DNA of 64,000 bases from Gavia stellata (GCF_030936135.1 NC_082637.1:3348001-3412000); one strand, 5' to 3'. Counted from the first letter of the stretch, positions 28,821-43,370 are shown. The notes: generated from the letters alone by a model not told the origin. Numbers and translations: made by a program.

Positions 28821-29482
28821 TAAAGGAGCTTGGATCATTTCTATAGGTGCCTTCTAGACAGGGAACGAAAATCTCCATCCTTACCCAGGCGATGCCAGCC
28901 GAGTAGTTGTGGCTCGAGGGGAAGGTGTTTAACCACCATCTTTTCTATAAGTGCAAAATGTTTCTTTTCAGTAGGTTACCTGCAGTTTGTAAACACAGAA
29001 AATACAAGGTTAGCGTAATCTCCCATTCTCAGCTGCTCTTCAGTTGCTGTCTTGCTTTTCCACTGAACCCTGATGGTTTCTTTCTTAGATCTCTGAAACG
29101 GAATCATTAGTAGCTGGTTCCTCTTATAGAGCTGGTGGCTCTTCTGGTTTTGGTGGGGTTTTGGATTTTTGTTTGTTTGGTTGGGTTTTTTTAAGGTGGG
29201 GGATTTTGTAAAATCTTTCAGGAAGATAGCTGGTGACCTGGACAATACTCTGTAGATCTGAAACTGGCTCTGTGACAATCCCGCACGCGCTCTCTCTCTA
29301 AACTTTGACGTATCTTCACCCGATTTTGGTGCCTTGTGTGGCAAAATGTGGTGGCTGGGAATTTGGGCGTGCAAGCTGCTGAGCTATTGAAGGTGTGTTA
29401 TTCCTCTGCCCACAAAAACTATGCAGCATTGAGTATAGTTAAAATATTTTTAGAGAGGATATCTTACACTGCATGTGTGATG

Positions 29483-29520
29483 TACTAGCAGAACAAGGAT
29501 ATACTAGCAGAACAAGAATA
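29483..29520. repeat. Tandem duplication, 19-bp unit, two copies
   Basis: TACTAGCAGAACAAGGATA at 29483-29501 is followed directly by a copy that differs at one base. Confidence 0.9.
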
Positions 29521-30580
29521 TCGTGGCAGCCACCTGTCATGTAGATTGCATCTAAGATGGCAAGCCTAAGGATAGTGAGCTTCCCAATGCCTGTTCCAGC
29601 TTTCAAAACTGGCTAAGTAAAAAGGATTTTACAGTTGTTCCTGGAGTGGGAGCTCTGTGGTGCAGGCACTTCACTTTTTAATTTTGTGAAAGCACTTACT
29701 ACCTAATAGGTGAAGAGATAAGTGAGTACAAGTCCCACAGAGGTTGTTATTTGGTCAATGTGACCTTTTTGTCAAATAAGTATAAGAAACTCTTTACTTT
29801 TGCATGCATGCCACACGTTTTTGTCTTAATTGTGCTTGGGGCAACAACATAGAAATTGAGAAGCTGGGACTCTGTATTTTGGATAACGTGGCTTTGAGCT
29901 AATGCTGAAAGATCAAGGACGGACCTGAGAACTTAGTGCTGACTGAGAAGCAGCTGATCCTCTGATGACATGTAGCACAACCTTCCTTTTCCAGCAGCAT
30001 GAAAGCCAGAGGGGTTCACACCCAGCTGCCCATACTTAAAGATGAGCAAGTTCCTATATAAAGAGTATATTTACTTTTGATAGAGTGGTGTCTTAAAAAA
30101 TGGTTAAGGAGGACCATGACATCACTTCTACCCAGAGTGACAAAACCACTCAGGAAAGTGTTCAGCTCTTCAAAATACTGGTTATAGAGGAGATGACCAG
30201 GCTCTGGAGGTGGGAAGCCTACCTAGGAGCTAACACCCCTGCGCAAACCTGTGGCCACCATCTTTCTATGTGGTCTCTGAAAATGAGAGGCAGCTTGCGG
30301 GGCTGATGTCCTGGGAGCCGCTGGTGAATAGGGAGCCGCCAGTGTGTGCCAAGTCTGCCGGTAAATAAAACTGAACTGCCCCTCTGCTAAGCCATGCATC
30401 AAGTAAACCTCCTGGGAATGGGATCAGTGACTTGCTTCAAATGCAAATCACTGTTCATCCCCGGCGGAGGCACGGATTCACGTGCACACACCACCATTCT
30501 TCCCGACCTGAAAGCCAGACAAGACTTAAACGAGTAATAAAGTACCTAATTGGACTTTGACCTCCGGCTGCAATGGGCCC

Positions 30581-30620
30581 GTGTGTGAGCGTGGATGTGT
30601 ACGTGTGTGCGTGCGTGTGT
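30581..30620. repeat. TG-rich simple repeat
   Basis: This is an interrupted run of GT/GTGT/GCGT units, ending in GTGTGTGCGTGCGTGTGT. Confidence 0.85.
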
Positions 30621-33293
30621 TTTGCCCTCCCTGGCTGGATTCTTCCCTTGGATAGCTGCTGCTGTCTAAATGGTGTGGGTCTGTCTGTCACAGTCTGCTG
30701 CCTCTTGGCCGGATTCCACCTGGCAGCCTTTTGGCTAAGCCCTTCAAACTAAATTGTTCCTTGGGAGGGTCTTTCTTACTTTCGCCGGGGCTGGGAGCAG
30801 CCAGACAGGACCCCAGGACCACAGTGCTACAGCAGCACTGAGAGAGGGAGAGGTTCGCACCATCGCCCACCGTGTGTCACGAGCACGTTCCAGTTCTTTG
30901 CCCCCAACGCAGTCCTTGTCATGAGAAAAAGACGTCTGAAGCTTTAGTGAATCCCACAGGGGATGTTTTGGGGAAGAAATTCCTTGATTCATCTAGGCAG
31001 AGAAAGAAGTTGGGTTAGAGAAGGTGCCAGTGTTGGGTTGTGTGTTGTTTTGGTTTTTTTCTTTTGAGGCAAGAATCCCTGAGCATGTCCAACTTCTGTA
31101 TTTCCTCTAAAACCCACAGAGATCTGTGGAGAAAACTCCTGCCAAAGGAGTTCCTCCCGGTACCCATCAGTGAACGCACTGGGGAGATCTCAGAAAGAAA
31201 AATGGGACCATCTCTGCTCCTCCAGATGAAAGCCTTAGCAGATGTTCAACCTCTGCAGACCCCAATGGTGGAGACCCACCAAACCAACCTCGTTGTTGGC
31301 AGAGGAGCATGAAGAAGCACATGCTTAACCCACAGCATTTATCACTTCAGCTCCGTAGCAAATGCAGCGAGCACTCGACGCCGTCAGGGCGCTAAGCCTT
31401 CGGCTGACCTGATGCTTCAACCCAGAAGGAGTTTTAGCTAATAATTTCTGAAAGACTTTTGTGTTTTGGGAACGTTGCAGGTTATGTTAGTGTTACGCGG
31501 GATCTTCGTTCACGGACAGACCTCAAGCTCTTGAGACTGCCTGGAGGGCGCAGGAGTGAGGCTGTGCTTCCCTGGGGAGATAATTTAACCTGCACTTGTG
31601 TGCGTAGGTATTTAGTAGGTACCGCAGGGGACTGGGAGCTATTGATGGGTTTTGTGACCTGGCTGATTCACCTCACTTTTTCTATACCTTAATTTCCCTT
31701 CCCACACTTCATATTGCTGCTTTATGCAATGCGATCCCTGGGGAAGTGACTCACTGTTTAGTGGGTTCCTGTACAGTACCTGGCAAAAAGGGATTTCAAT
31801 CTCTTCAGTTGATTAGGTTTCAATCTATTTTGAGGCCTCCAAGATCTGCTATCTCCAATTAAATCCCCTGGAAGAAATCCTGCTCTGTTATGCAAGGTGA
31901 TCTACAACCATCTCTTCATCTTCTCTTTGCACTGAGCAGCAGGAATAAAGAAAAACAGAGAAAACAAATAAGCCCTGCCAGAGCCAAATGGGCTTCATAT
32001 GGAGTTAATTCTTGTTTCGTTGTTGCACACACTGCAGAGATTTTCGTTCTCCTTTAATTCACCTCTTTCCCAACCAGCACGGGCTTGCACAGATGCAGCT
32101 GAAAGTGGAATGAGGCCCACGGTCCATAAACACTTCAGCCAAGATTAAAGGTACTCCGTAAATGCAGAGTATGTTGTTGTAAGGTGTTTCCAGATGAGAG
32201 AAAATGGATTATCCTTCAACTCAGTCAAGAAAAATATCGTATTGTAGAGCCAGACTCTGGAAACCTGCTTTGAAACAAAACTGGTTTATGAGAGACAAAG
32301 AAAAATATATGTTACCGTGTTCTCCTTGGTAGCAAATGGGGTTCAGATGCTACAGTGTCTGACACAATTTAAGATTTCTTTCCTTTTTTTACCGTGTAGC
32401 AGTGATGATTTTACTAGCTAAGACCTTGTTTGCTCTTCCCCTGTTTTAAATATGGAAATGCATAGTTTTGCTCCTACTCCCAATCTTCTGCCACTGCAGA
32501 CCAGTTTGCTGGTTTAGTAAAGAGCTGATCATACCTGCAGGTGACAAATAACCAGCGAAGAGCAGTGGGTATACTGGCCAAGTAAAGAGAAAAGTGTTAT
32601 TTTCTTGTGATTCTGAAGCAGGCTCAATCATGACCGAGCCGTTAGGCAAGTTTCTTGTGTTTAAATCGCAGAGCGAGGATTTGATGCTACTAATGCTGGG
32701 CTCTCCGCTGCCGTATGGCAGATTTTTGTCAAAACCACCCTATTCGTTCCTTTAAGGAGATGATGGTTTTGGTAGATAAAGGCAATATATTGATGTAAGA
32801 GGCTGACTTTGGAAAGGTCTCTTTGTACTATGTGGAAATCGATAAACCTTTCGGTGCTCTTCCAAGTATCCATAAAGAAGATTTTAAGTGGGCTGTAATT
32901 TGGGTGAGATGGAGGACTCTTGATTAAATTCCAAAAAGTCAACTATTACATCTTCATTTTAGGTGTTTAAGTCGGATGTAAAATTTCATCTTAGGCATTT
33001 AAGTTGGTCTAAAATTTTGCTGTTGTAAGAGCTGAAGAGTTGACTGTGATTTTTTTTTTTCCTTTTAAGGAAAAAGGGATCAAGAACTCAATATAGAAAC
33101 TGCAGAGGAGTTTTTCAGGGTAACTGTTTTTTTTATCATTGTGTGTATCAATAACTAGATGGATATTTCAGCTCCACAGACCATACTCCACAGGATGTTT
33201 ATAATTTAGACAAGGTGCATGCATGCACCGTTCCCCCTTCTTCCGTGCTGGGAGCTGAGCACACATGGCCCATGCAGCCAGACACTCCAAAAC

Positions 33294-34304
33294 TCATCCC
33301 AAAGTGCATTCCTGTTTCTCTTCTATTCTTCCAGCCTGGTTTCCATACCTGTTTGTGAGGTCTATGGGCAAAAAAGTGAGAATATGTGCTTCTTGCGGTA
33401 GTCGTCCGTTGTTTGGGGAGCTCCCTTGGGTTTTTATGCTCTGTCCCATATGCAGAGAGCCCCAGATGAGGGCAGGACCCCTTCGTGGTGGGAGGATGAC
33501 AAGCATGTGGTAGGAGGTACTCCCCACCTCGTGAGGCTCTTGGAACTCAAGGGACCTTTTTAGTAACTTGAACTTGCTGGTTTTCACACCAAAAGCAGGG
33601 CTTACGGCAGTTTGAGATCTGCTCCAGTGTCTTCTCGCTTTACTTGGGCCAGTTTTTCCAGGAGTTGTGAGAAAGAGGTCAGGGGAAGGCTGACGTGAAG
33701 TCCAGGCCCTGTGCAACAGGTCAGCATAGGCTTGAGAAGAGGATTTATCTATGGATCTAGAAATCCAGGGTGCTCCAAGACTGAAATTCCTGTGTATGTA
33801 GAAACTGCTGTGCAAAACCTGTGTTTCTTGTCTCTTGACAAGTGAAAGCATCAACCACAAAGTCCATAAAATGCCAAGTTCTGGCAGAAGCACTTGCAAA
33901 CATGCTGGAGAACTGGTCTGGGGCCTCAAGTTTAGGTATGGTATGGTCTCCTCTGCCGTAGGAAAGGGCTTTTTTGCAGGGAGTATTACCACCTCAGACT
34001 TGGTTTCTGGGTGTTTTGAAGAATAAGGGACACAATAACAGCAGATGATGAATACAAAGGGGAGGTTATAAAGGGGTGGGCAGGGGGACCACATCCTTCG
34101 CGTGGCTGGGTGCGTCCTTTGAAGACAGACCTTCAGGAGAGCCCACTCTCCTCCCACCTGCTGCCTTGGGCACCCAAACACCTTGGAAGTACTCAGCTGG
34201 GTTACTTCAGGACCCTGAACTGGACCGTAAAGGCCAATATGGATAAGACCAGATGTGTTGTCATGAGTAGAGAAAAGTGCTTTATCTCTGGTCTTACTGC
34301 ACAA
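33294..34304 (-). other. Unidentified 336-codon open frame (not called as a gene)
   Basis: This is the longest uninterrupted frame in the window. Counted from a TTG it has 336 codons; from the first ATG, near 34094, about 266. I recognise no domain, signal peptide, repeat or catalytic motif in it. The composition is ordinary, with many Ser, Leu and Pro, as expected from non-coding sequence poor in stop triplets. No promoter or splice context supports it. Confidence 0.2.
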
Positions 34305-37300
34305 GTTCTTCTCTCAGGCTCTTTTGTGTCTTTGTCCTCTCTGGACTTTCTGTGTGATTGGAAAGTGGTTGAGCAGGTTAAAGGATGAAATCAATTTTCC
34401 TAACTCTTCCTCGCTTATCTTGTGGTGCCAGCTATACTCAGAGAGCGGTCCAGGAATGCCAATGGGCTGTAGAAAGTTACTCCCTAGTCACAGTCTGTCA
34501 CCTCTTTGGCTTTGGTTTGCCATCTGACAGCAAATGTCCCCTCCGATTTGATGCCCCCCAGCCTGAACACCCCCAAACTGGAGGTGCTTGGGGAATGCAT
34601 CCTTCAGCTGTTGGTCTGGTTGTGGATGAGTGAAGCAAGTTGGTTTTACTCCAGTGACTGGTGGGAGGTGGCCCTGCAGCTTTACAGGATTAATAAGGGA
34701 CCTCAGCAGTAATGTTGTCTTTCCGGTGTGTTCCCTTGAGGGTGTGAGTAACATGCTGGGGACCAGATTGTACCCAGAAGCTGGGACTTCAAAGCTCTAC
34801 CACTTGATGACCCAACATCAGGGACTATTTCTTCTACGGATTTCAATGAGGCGTGGAGCTCTGATAACGTTCTCCTACTGTGGAAAAAGGCTGTAGTTGC
34901 CAAAATAAGCGTGTCCTTTTTTCACCCTTGGTCATGGCTGGTCCTTGATGTCATGGGTTGAGAGGGACTGTGATCTTCTGCTTATTCTAACCTGTGCTTA
35001 CACACAGCTGTGTACAGGATTGCCACATGGATAGCTGGGGTCACACTTGGCACGTCGTAAGACGTCCCTTGGTAGCCTTCATACGCTCCGCAACATCGTC
35101 CTGTGTTTGCTGTGGATCTGCAATGTAATTGTCTTAAGCTGTCAGACTTTCAGCTCAAAGAAAGAAACCACAAGCTCAAGATGGGGCCAGCATAAATGTT
35201 TGTCTTTAAATAGATTTCACCCTTGAAAATCACCTTCAACCAGGCTGTGTTGCTGGTTATGTCCTCTCCCGCCTCCCAAGCCTCAACAAGCAGCTCATGT
35301 TCAGACCTGAAGAAGTTTCACCTGTAATTGTGGACAGTAGGTGCAGCGAGTTATGGGCATATGCTGTTGAGGGATTCTGGGCTCGACCTGAATACCTGGG
35401 CGGGCTTCAAGCATCCTGTAGGAACAGAGACCAGCAACCTCAGAGTCTGGTTTCGGCAGTTTGCTGAGGGGTTTATAGCATATCTGGTATGTCTGGGCTA
35501 GTCTGTGACCTTAAGGTTGTCCTTAAATATCAGTGTTGACGACCAACTTTGGGTCTACTTTGTTGTTCTGTGTTACAACCAGAGACCCTTTTTGTGGTCA
35601 GCCAGCCAGTCAAAATATTATATCTGTGATTGCTTCAGCGTCATCTCCAGAGACTCTGGATAGTCTACAGGAGTACAGTAGCCAGGAGGGAGATGCTTGG
35701 TGTGTATTTTGCAATAGGTCAGCTCTAATGGCAATGGGTACAGAGACCATCTGCAGTCGTCTTTGTTGGCTCCTGTGACCTTCCCTGGACCTTTCTGCCA
35801 TGGGGCAGTGGACCTATTTGGAGCAAAATTCAAGTTAACAGTTCCTAAAATCTCCAACCCACCGGGCCCCAACTGCTTCGTGTTAACAATATTTTTTTTT
35901 TTTGGCCAAAAGCAGGATGAAAAAGCTACATCAGTACATGCCCAAGCCCAGACTCAGTCCTTTGCTTTGTTTCTTGAGCTCAGTCACATTAAAGCTATGG
36001 AATGGGATGTTCTAGGCAGAGCAGTCTGGCTAAGCTGGCACAAACAGCCTCCCCGCTTGTTGGAGCAACAAAATGCTGTCAAAGCTGCGTAAGGAGGTAA
36101 CTCGGTGGTATTAGAAAACTAGATTTTTCTTCTCTTACATAAAAAGCTTTTTTAATGGAAGTTAAAAGCTGATTCAGCAAAACTGGGAGAAAACAACACA
36201 GCAGGAATTTAAAAAACCAGTTTCTGTTTGTCAGCCACAGAGCAGAACAATGTGCATCTTTGTTTGAAGCACAGATTATGCAGGAATAAAATAATAAATA
36301 AAAGGGCTGCTGAATGGGGTTGACACAGTGTGCCTTCTGAAAGATACTGAATTAATAAGAATATATTATCCTTGGTTTACAAACAAACATTTGCTCGTGC
36401 ACCCATCTTCCAAGGTGTAAATCAGCCCCTGCTCTCCCCGACAGGGAGCAGCTGTTTCAGTTCTCCGGGCCAGGTCTGGAGCTGGTGTAAAGCAGGTGCT
36501 GCAGGTGGCCTTATCCTGATTAAACAAAAATAAATCAAATGGATAGAGGGAGCGGAGAGCAAAGCTCTGCTGTTGTACAACCACCACGGCTCCCGCCCCT
36601 TCAACTTGAATTCCCAAACTGGCCATGAATTCAGGTAAGGGCTGGATATGATCATACGATCAGCAGCTGATGATTGCTCAGAAGCACACAGGAGGATAGC
36701 TCTCATCCCATATATCCTTCCCAAGTTGCAAAGCACAGGAGCCAGCGCTACACCACCAGCTTATCTTGGGGACTTCCTAGGAGAAAGGTTGCTCTTGCCG
36801 TGAGTAGCAGCTGTTTCTTCTGGATGCTCAAGCCAGTATCCATAAAGATACTGAGGAGGGAGCCCCGTCAATGCCTTTGATGTTGGGATGTGCTGTTTGG
36901 CTCCTATAGCATCTTCCAGCAAGGCAGGGGCTGATACTTGGCAAACAGGCTTGACCTTTGGTGGCTTCCACCATGGCTGGGTGCACCATGCCTGCTGCTG
37001 TTGTCACAGCTCCTGGTGGGTACTTCCACACCACCTGGAAGGTGTGTATTGCGTTAGCTTTACAAGATGGTTGGCAGCAGCATAACCCAGCCATGCATGT
37101 GTGCCTTCCACTTCTCTGTGGAAGTTTAGCAAGGTTTGCCTTTATAAGATGCGGGTGAGGAGGGGCTCCTAGCTGTGCTTCTCCTGAGAAGCCCTAGGAG
37201 AGGATGCAGATTGAGAAGACCGAGCTCCAAGTGCTTCTGCACAAGTGGAGCTAAGGGCTGCATCTCCTCCAGCCTTGCCAGCACCCAAAGGGTTATGGCA

Positions 37301-40300
37301 GGCAGCAGATGGTGGCCTGGCTGGAGCAAGCTCTTGTCCATCACTGTTCATGGACAAACCTTATAAAATCACTTCCCTTATCTCAGCCACTTTGGTGCGT
37401 AGCTCTGGAGGTGCAGGGACATGGGAATGCACGTACGCGCTGTCCGCTCGCTAAGGTAATGTCATTGCCCATCTCATCCTGGGCGTGACTGGGGCCATGA
37501 GCAGAGTTTCTGCTCCAGGGTGGAAGCAACTCATCCTCAGGTACTTCAAAGCTTGCCCTGGATGCTCTTTTTTACCTGGCCATTCCTCAGCTAGGGAAGG
37601 GGAGAGGGCTTAAAGTCTTCCAGGAGCTACATCTGGGGGGGGCTGAGCACATGGGAAGAAGATGAGGAGGAGATCAGGATGTTGGCTGAGCTTTGGAGCA
37701 AGCTGAAATGTAGGTTGTCCTTGGCCGAGCTCTGTGCTGTGAAGTTGCTTCTCAGCAACGGTGGTGGGAAGAACCTCCCGAGTAATGACATGTTGGTGGA
37801 TAGGTTGGGAGTAGTGAGGGTGAGCCAGGTGGATGGAGCATAACTTCATGGTGGAGAGGAGTTAAAAGCGAATGAGTCATGGGAAAGGTAAAGACTGAAA
37901 AAGAGCTGGGTTTGGGTCCTGCAGTGGGACGAGGGGACGGAGGGGGAGCTGTCCCCAGGGGTGACCCCAGCCACAGCACTGCCGGTGGGATTGCACCGGC
38001 AGCCACTGGGGTGTTTAATTCTCCAGCTAATATTTGGGCACAGATATTGAGCCTTTGGAGGACAAGCACGGGCTCGCCCTTTACTCCAAATGTAGGCCAG
38101 GGTGGAAGGGGCTGATTCTTCTAAAGCTTGGCAGAAAAAGCAACGAGGAACATAGATATGGATCTACCAGGGAGAGGCGGTGGCTCATGGGTGGGAGAAA
38201 CAGGGGTTTGTGGCTGCAGAAACAGAGGGTGCAGGTTGCCTTTCACAAGGTGCAAGGTGAGAGGAGTCGTGATTATGCAGAATTAACTAAAAAGTTGTGT
38301 TCTGTATGGTTTCTGTAAAGTTATGTTGAACAGCAGAGCTTGGCTTTGGTTCCAGTGGCCTGTACAGGATGTGATTTGAATTAACACAGTCTTCATCAAA
38401 ATATTGGGGCTTTTTTTTAACATACAATTTTGGTGTAAGTGGAAGAGTGGAAAATTTTTCTGGGTACTTTCTCGTGTCCCAGTTATTTCCAGTATTAGTG
38501 ATTATTATCTTAAGGAGAGAGTATCTATTTAAATATCATAAATCTATTTGATTTTGTTCTCGCCTCCCCCCACTACTTAATAACTTGCAATAGGACTAGA
38601 AGAAAAGGTAACACTGATTGGTTGGGTTGGTTTTTTTACTGTCTCTTTTTTCCATTTTTTTCCTTGATCATTTGACAGCATTTCATTTATACAATCAGGT
38701 TCATCACTTCTCCCATGTAGCTGGCAGGTTTTCTCCACTTATTTCTCATGGTCTTCCAGTGGGGAAAGGGAAACAACTTTAAAAGAACGCTAAAATTCTG
38801 TTACAGAGCAGCAAAAGTTAATTGAGGATCTTTGGATCAAACTGAAAATCCGGAGCTTCTTTTGGCTCAGCTTTGTAAAGATGCGCTAGATATAAAGTTC
38901 ATCGTGTCCTGTTAAGTAGCTGTTGGCCAGAATGCAGAATCGGTCTAGGTCAGGGCTTTGATGTTGTTACTGGAGCTGGCTTGGAGGCAGTGTGTGGCTT
39001 GGACTTCAGACAGGAATTTAGGCCAGTAACTGAGGATGATGGGAAGAAGAAATGGGGAAAAAAAGCGTATGAAGTTTAAATTTTCTAAATTCATGCCTTT
39101 TGCAACCAGTCTTGCAAAGTGCAGGGTGTATTCCTCACCTTGGCATTTCAGCATTGAATCGGTTTCCGTCACCTTCCCGGACCAGCATCTCTCCGTGGGT
39201 TAAAAACCACCAACCTTCTGCTGAAGTCCAAGGAAAAACTCCTGCAGATTTCAAAGGGAATCCAACTGGAAGACTTGTGCACATGCTTAGCCGAGTTCAT
39301 TGTGTGTGTCCTACCGAGCAGTGCCCCGGCGGGTGAACGTGACCTTGTGCAAAAACCGGTCAGAGCTCTTGAGACGAGGACTCTGGAGCGACCACCTTCT
39401 CGGCCGGGAGGAAACTTTGCAGACACAACTCGCCGAAAGGCTAACGTGTCCTTGCTTTTGTAGCTTTGCTGACAGAAATCATTCAGGCAAATACATACAA
39501 GGTGTAAAGGTGCTGCTGCTTTCCTGAGAATAGATGTTCTGCCGTAACAGCCGTTAGGAGTGTCCTTCTCCCCCTTTTAATTTTCAGTTTCTTTTACCTT
39601 CTGGCATATTAAATGGGGATGTAGACCATATTAGACCAGGCTGAACAAGTACAAGAAAGCTTCGGTAGGCAAAAGAAGCTCTTCAACTATTTTTCTGAGC
39701 ATGAAAACTGCTCGGAAAAGAAGATCCTGCACCCTTCTGGTGTGCATGCTGAGCAGTTATCCAAGGTCAAGACATCTGGGATTTGTCTCTGTCACTGACT
39801 TGTGGAGCTCTCTTAAGGCAAAACTGTTAATCTTCTTGTGCCATGGGCTGATTTTGTTGGGTTTTGTGTGTTTAGTTATTTGCACGTTAATACCTTGAGG
39901 ATTGCAGCCTTGCCTGATGACGGAAAGGAGAGTCGTGCTGCTCTCGCTCCGAGGCTTCCTTGGTTTGTGCTCTGATGTTCTTCACAGTGGTGCAGGTGAG
40001 TGATGACTATCACATGGATTCGTGTTCCTCAACAATAAAGTCAACACTATTAATAAACTCATTGTAGAGTGAGCAGCAAGCTTTCCGAATAGCCTTAGTC
40101 ATCCATAAACCAGCCAGATGATCCACCGTTCTGAAATTTAGAGAGAAATCTCAAGCTTTCTTATCCAACTGATATATTGAGATCTGTCAGTGGAAGCTCC
40201 CTCCATTGCAATGCATGAATAACATATAATCCAGCTTTTCCAGGGCTGTTTCTTTAATGGGTTATTCAAAGAACCGACAGATCTGGCTGTTTCACAGAGA

Positions 40301-43300
40301 TCTGCAGAGCCGGGATCATCTTCTCATTAACATCTGCAGATTTTATGGCATGGGAGTAAGATTGTTTCAGTACACTCGCTCAGCTCCAGCTAAGCTGAAT
40401 GTGGCCTTTCTCTTCATAATTTGGTAGGATACATCTGTTTTCAGCCAAAAACAGGATATGGAAAGCCATATGGAAAGGGGGGGGGAAATCAACCAGATTT
40501 GCCTTAAGGTTTGGTCCAAGTCTTGTGTCATTTCTTACTTTGTCTGAGCTGGTTTGCCTGTTTGCGGTAATTAGGACAGCTGGCTAGGAGAGGTGGAACA
40601 GCACAGCCTGGAGAGCCTTATTTTATTGGTCCCCTTTCCTCATTTTTCAATCTTATTACAAGTCATGTCAGAAGAAAAGGATTCTGAACATTTGTGCTTT
40701 GCGTCGGTTTGCTATAAACATCCTAAAGCTTTGTGAAACAGCTGCAAAACAACCTAGAACGGAAAGGACAGAGATAGGAAAAAACCATCATCGAGCAATA
40801 AAAAGTGATGTGATTTTTGGTTTAAACTTGGGTCAGCTCTGGGTCAAGCCGCTTTACCCATCCCTCTGGGCAGCATGAGGTCTTTCGATACTTTTGCATG
40901 GATTTGCAAAAGTTGCCGGATTCTTTGTGTTTGCTGCTGGGCTGGATGGGATCACCGGGAAGGCAATGAGCTGTATAATTTATGTTGGAATGTCAGCATC
41001 CGAACAGGCGTAAAATTACAACTCGTTAGCACGGTCCGAGGAGCAGGATCTTGGGTTTCTTGGACAGTTGCGGTCATCTTTCGGTGAGGCTGCTTTTGGG
41101 GACTGCTGAAAAGCTTTACCTGGTGGAGTGGGGCTGCCTCGTTATTTCAGCACGGGAAGCCGGCAAAGAACGTGCTGTCCTTGTTCCCAAAAGGACTGGC
41201 TGGGTTTTTTTTCTCTTCCCGGAACACAGCTGTTGCGTTGAATGTATTCTGCCCAGATTTTTGGAGCTTGGAAACTCTACGTGAGCCAGCCGGTACCTCC
41301 CGTGTCAGGGACTTCTGCTGACCCATCTTGCAGCACCGGCTGAAGGAAAGGGTGGTATTACACTGGGAAAAGGGGGAGAAGCAACCTCCAAACAGACTTT
41401 GTGTTCAACTTACCTTCAAAAGCAGGGATGCTGGGGTGTACCTGGTGAAACGGTGCCCGATTGCCGCTGCTCGCGGGAGCTGGTGCTCGGCTGCTGGAGC
41501 TGGGGCCGTCCCGGGCGGGGGGCGAGGAGGGTTGTCAAGCATTCCCCGTGCGGGGTGTATTGTTCCTCTGGAGACACAGCCTGACCTTTGGTGAGCCCTG
41601 AATGGAGTGGCTGTGAAAAAGCGATCCTGAATAAATCTTGGGGAGGGGGAGGGAGGAATGCCAGGCGGCTGAGAGCACAGGGGTCAGCCCCACGGCAGGT
41701 CCAGCCTGCAGCCTCAGCCCTGCCTGGCACAGATTTGGGGGGTGCCTGCTGTACCCATCCTAAATTCCTTAGAGACTTCAGAAAAACAGCCCCTTCTCTT
41801 TGATTGTGCATTAGACAAGAGGAAAAAAAAAACCACACTCGGACCTGTGTGGGGATGCATGGTGATGTGCCAGGAGGTGTGATGTTAGCCTCAATCAGTG
41901 GAGCAGTGGGGAGTGATGTAGCTGGGACCCCACGTTTGCGGTGTGAAGGGCCAGATGCCTGGAGGGGATGCCCATGGATATGTGAAAGAGCTGCAGCCTC
42001 TTCCTCCTCTCTCAAGAGCTTATATTCTTCAACCTTTTCTGTTTAGAGAGCAGGTGGATGTGAAAGGGGCCAGCACCTGCTTGTCCTTGCAGGAGAATCA
42101 TCCTGCAAGAAGTACCAGCCTTTGCATTGCAGCTGTATCCAAGGGGTAGCATGTAAAAAATGAGTCCCAGACATCTGGAATGACTTCCCCCACTTGGTAC
42201 AGGGTAGCCCCACAGGAGCATACAAGAAAAAAGAAGTCTAGCTCTGGGGTGCAGAATAATTGGGAGCCCTACAAGCATCAAACAGCCTCCCCATCGCTCT
42301 GCCAAATCTACCACGCTAGTTCTCCTTGCAGTCCAGCTGTTGCTGGACTTTTCATAGGAAAAGGTTAACTAAGTAAGTTCATGTAAATCTTCCACAGCTT
42401 GGAGGTATTTATTTTGTTTGCAAAGTCCTTCTGTTGCAGCTGGATTTGTGCCACCAATTTGTGTCAGGGATAAGCAGAGCACAATGAGAGGTTCCCTTAA
42501 ATTTGATGGTCAGGCTGCTGGGAAAACTCTATTAGTGATCAGATTGGGGTAAGTTTTCTTAGAAGTACTCACCAATTGGCTAAATCTTGAAGTTGGCAAA
42601 GGTGAAGCATTTCAGGGAGGGGAAAAAAAAAGACATTTAATGGAAGAAAAAAGCATTACTACGGGAAGGCAACAGAGAAGAGGGAATTTGTCCTAACTTG
42701 TCCTGGCTAGCCCAGCACAGCAGCAATGATGTTTCCAGGGTCCACAGTGTTCACTGCAATAGCCACAGAGAGCAAGTAACACAAAATCTTGCTTGTCCCC
42801 AGCCAAAAGCAGCAGCAGTATTGCTATGGCTGAAAGAAAACAGGGTGGGAAGGAAAGGTTAATCATTTTGGTAGTCTCCCCTGCTTGAGCATGTCTGATA
42901 GCTGGTGTGGGGAAAGAGGCAGACAGAAAACCCCTCTCCTGCTACCCAGGCATGGATTTTTATTTTGTAATATTTACTCTGCCAAAAAAAAAAAATCCCT
43001 TGGGCACTGTTGAAATCATGGTCTCACCACTAGGCTAAAGCTAGAAGTAAACCTGTGATGTTGTACGATGGGCACATCAGGACATGTGAGTAGCTGTAGA
43101 GTGACTCTGGTCCATTCCTGAAGATACTTGGTGCTGCATGGGTGGAGGGAACAAGCCTACCTTGGCAACACAGCCTGGAGAGGACTTGGAAGGAGGGTGC
43201 TGGATGAGGGCACCTACACACCAGCACCTACCTGGCTGCTGCTCTGCCTTCATGTCCTCTTTCTGCTGGTCTCGGTGAAGATGGCCATACACCATTGTTC

Positions 43301-43364
43301 TGGCAAGGCACGTCAAAGCTTGTGCTAGATCAATAACAAGACTTCACCAATTTTTACAAAGCCC

Positions 43365-43370
43365 TTTATT
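43365..43370 (-). promoter_or_regulatory. LIPG: Polyadenylation signal of LIPG
   Basis: AATAAA is on the minus strand, followed by GGGCTTTGTAAAAATTGG and a T/G-containing stretch. The preceding 200 bases are A/T-rich, as is typical of a terminal exon end. I saw no other AATAAA on this strand in the proposed 3' UTR. Confidence 0.7.

Larger units (their letters stand above)
28821..43345. other. No gene recognised, 3' of LIPG
   Basis: This region lies beyond the LIPG polyadenylation signal. It holds the 19-bp duplication, the TG repeat and the long open frame at 33294-34304. A modest CpG-rich patch lies at 41440-41530. Nothing resembles a known protein or RNA gene. Confidence 0.55.
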
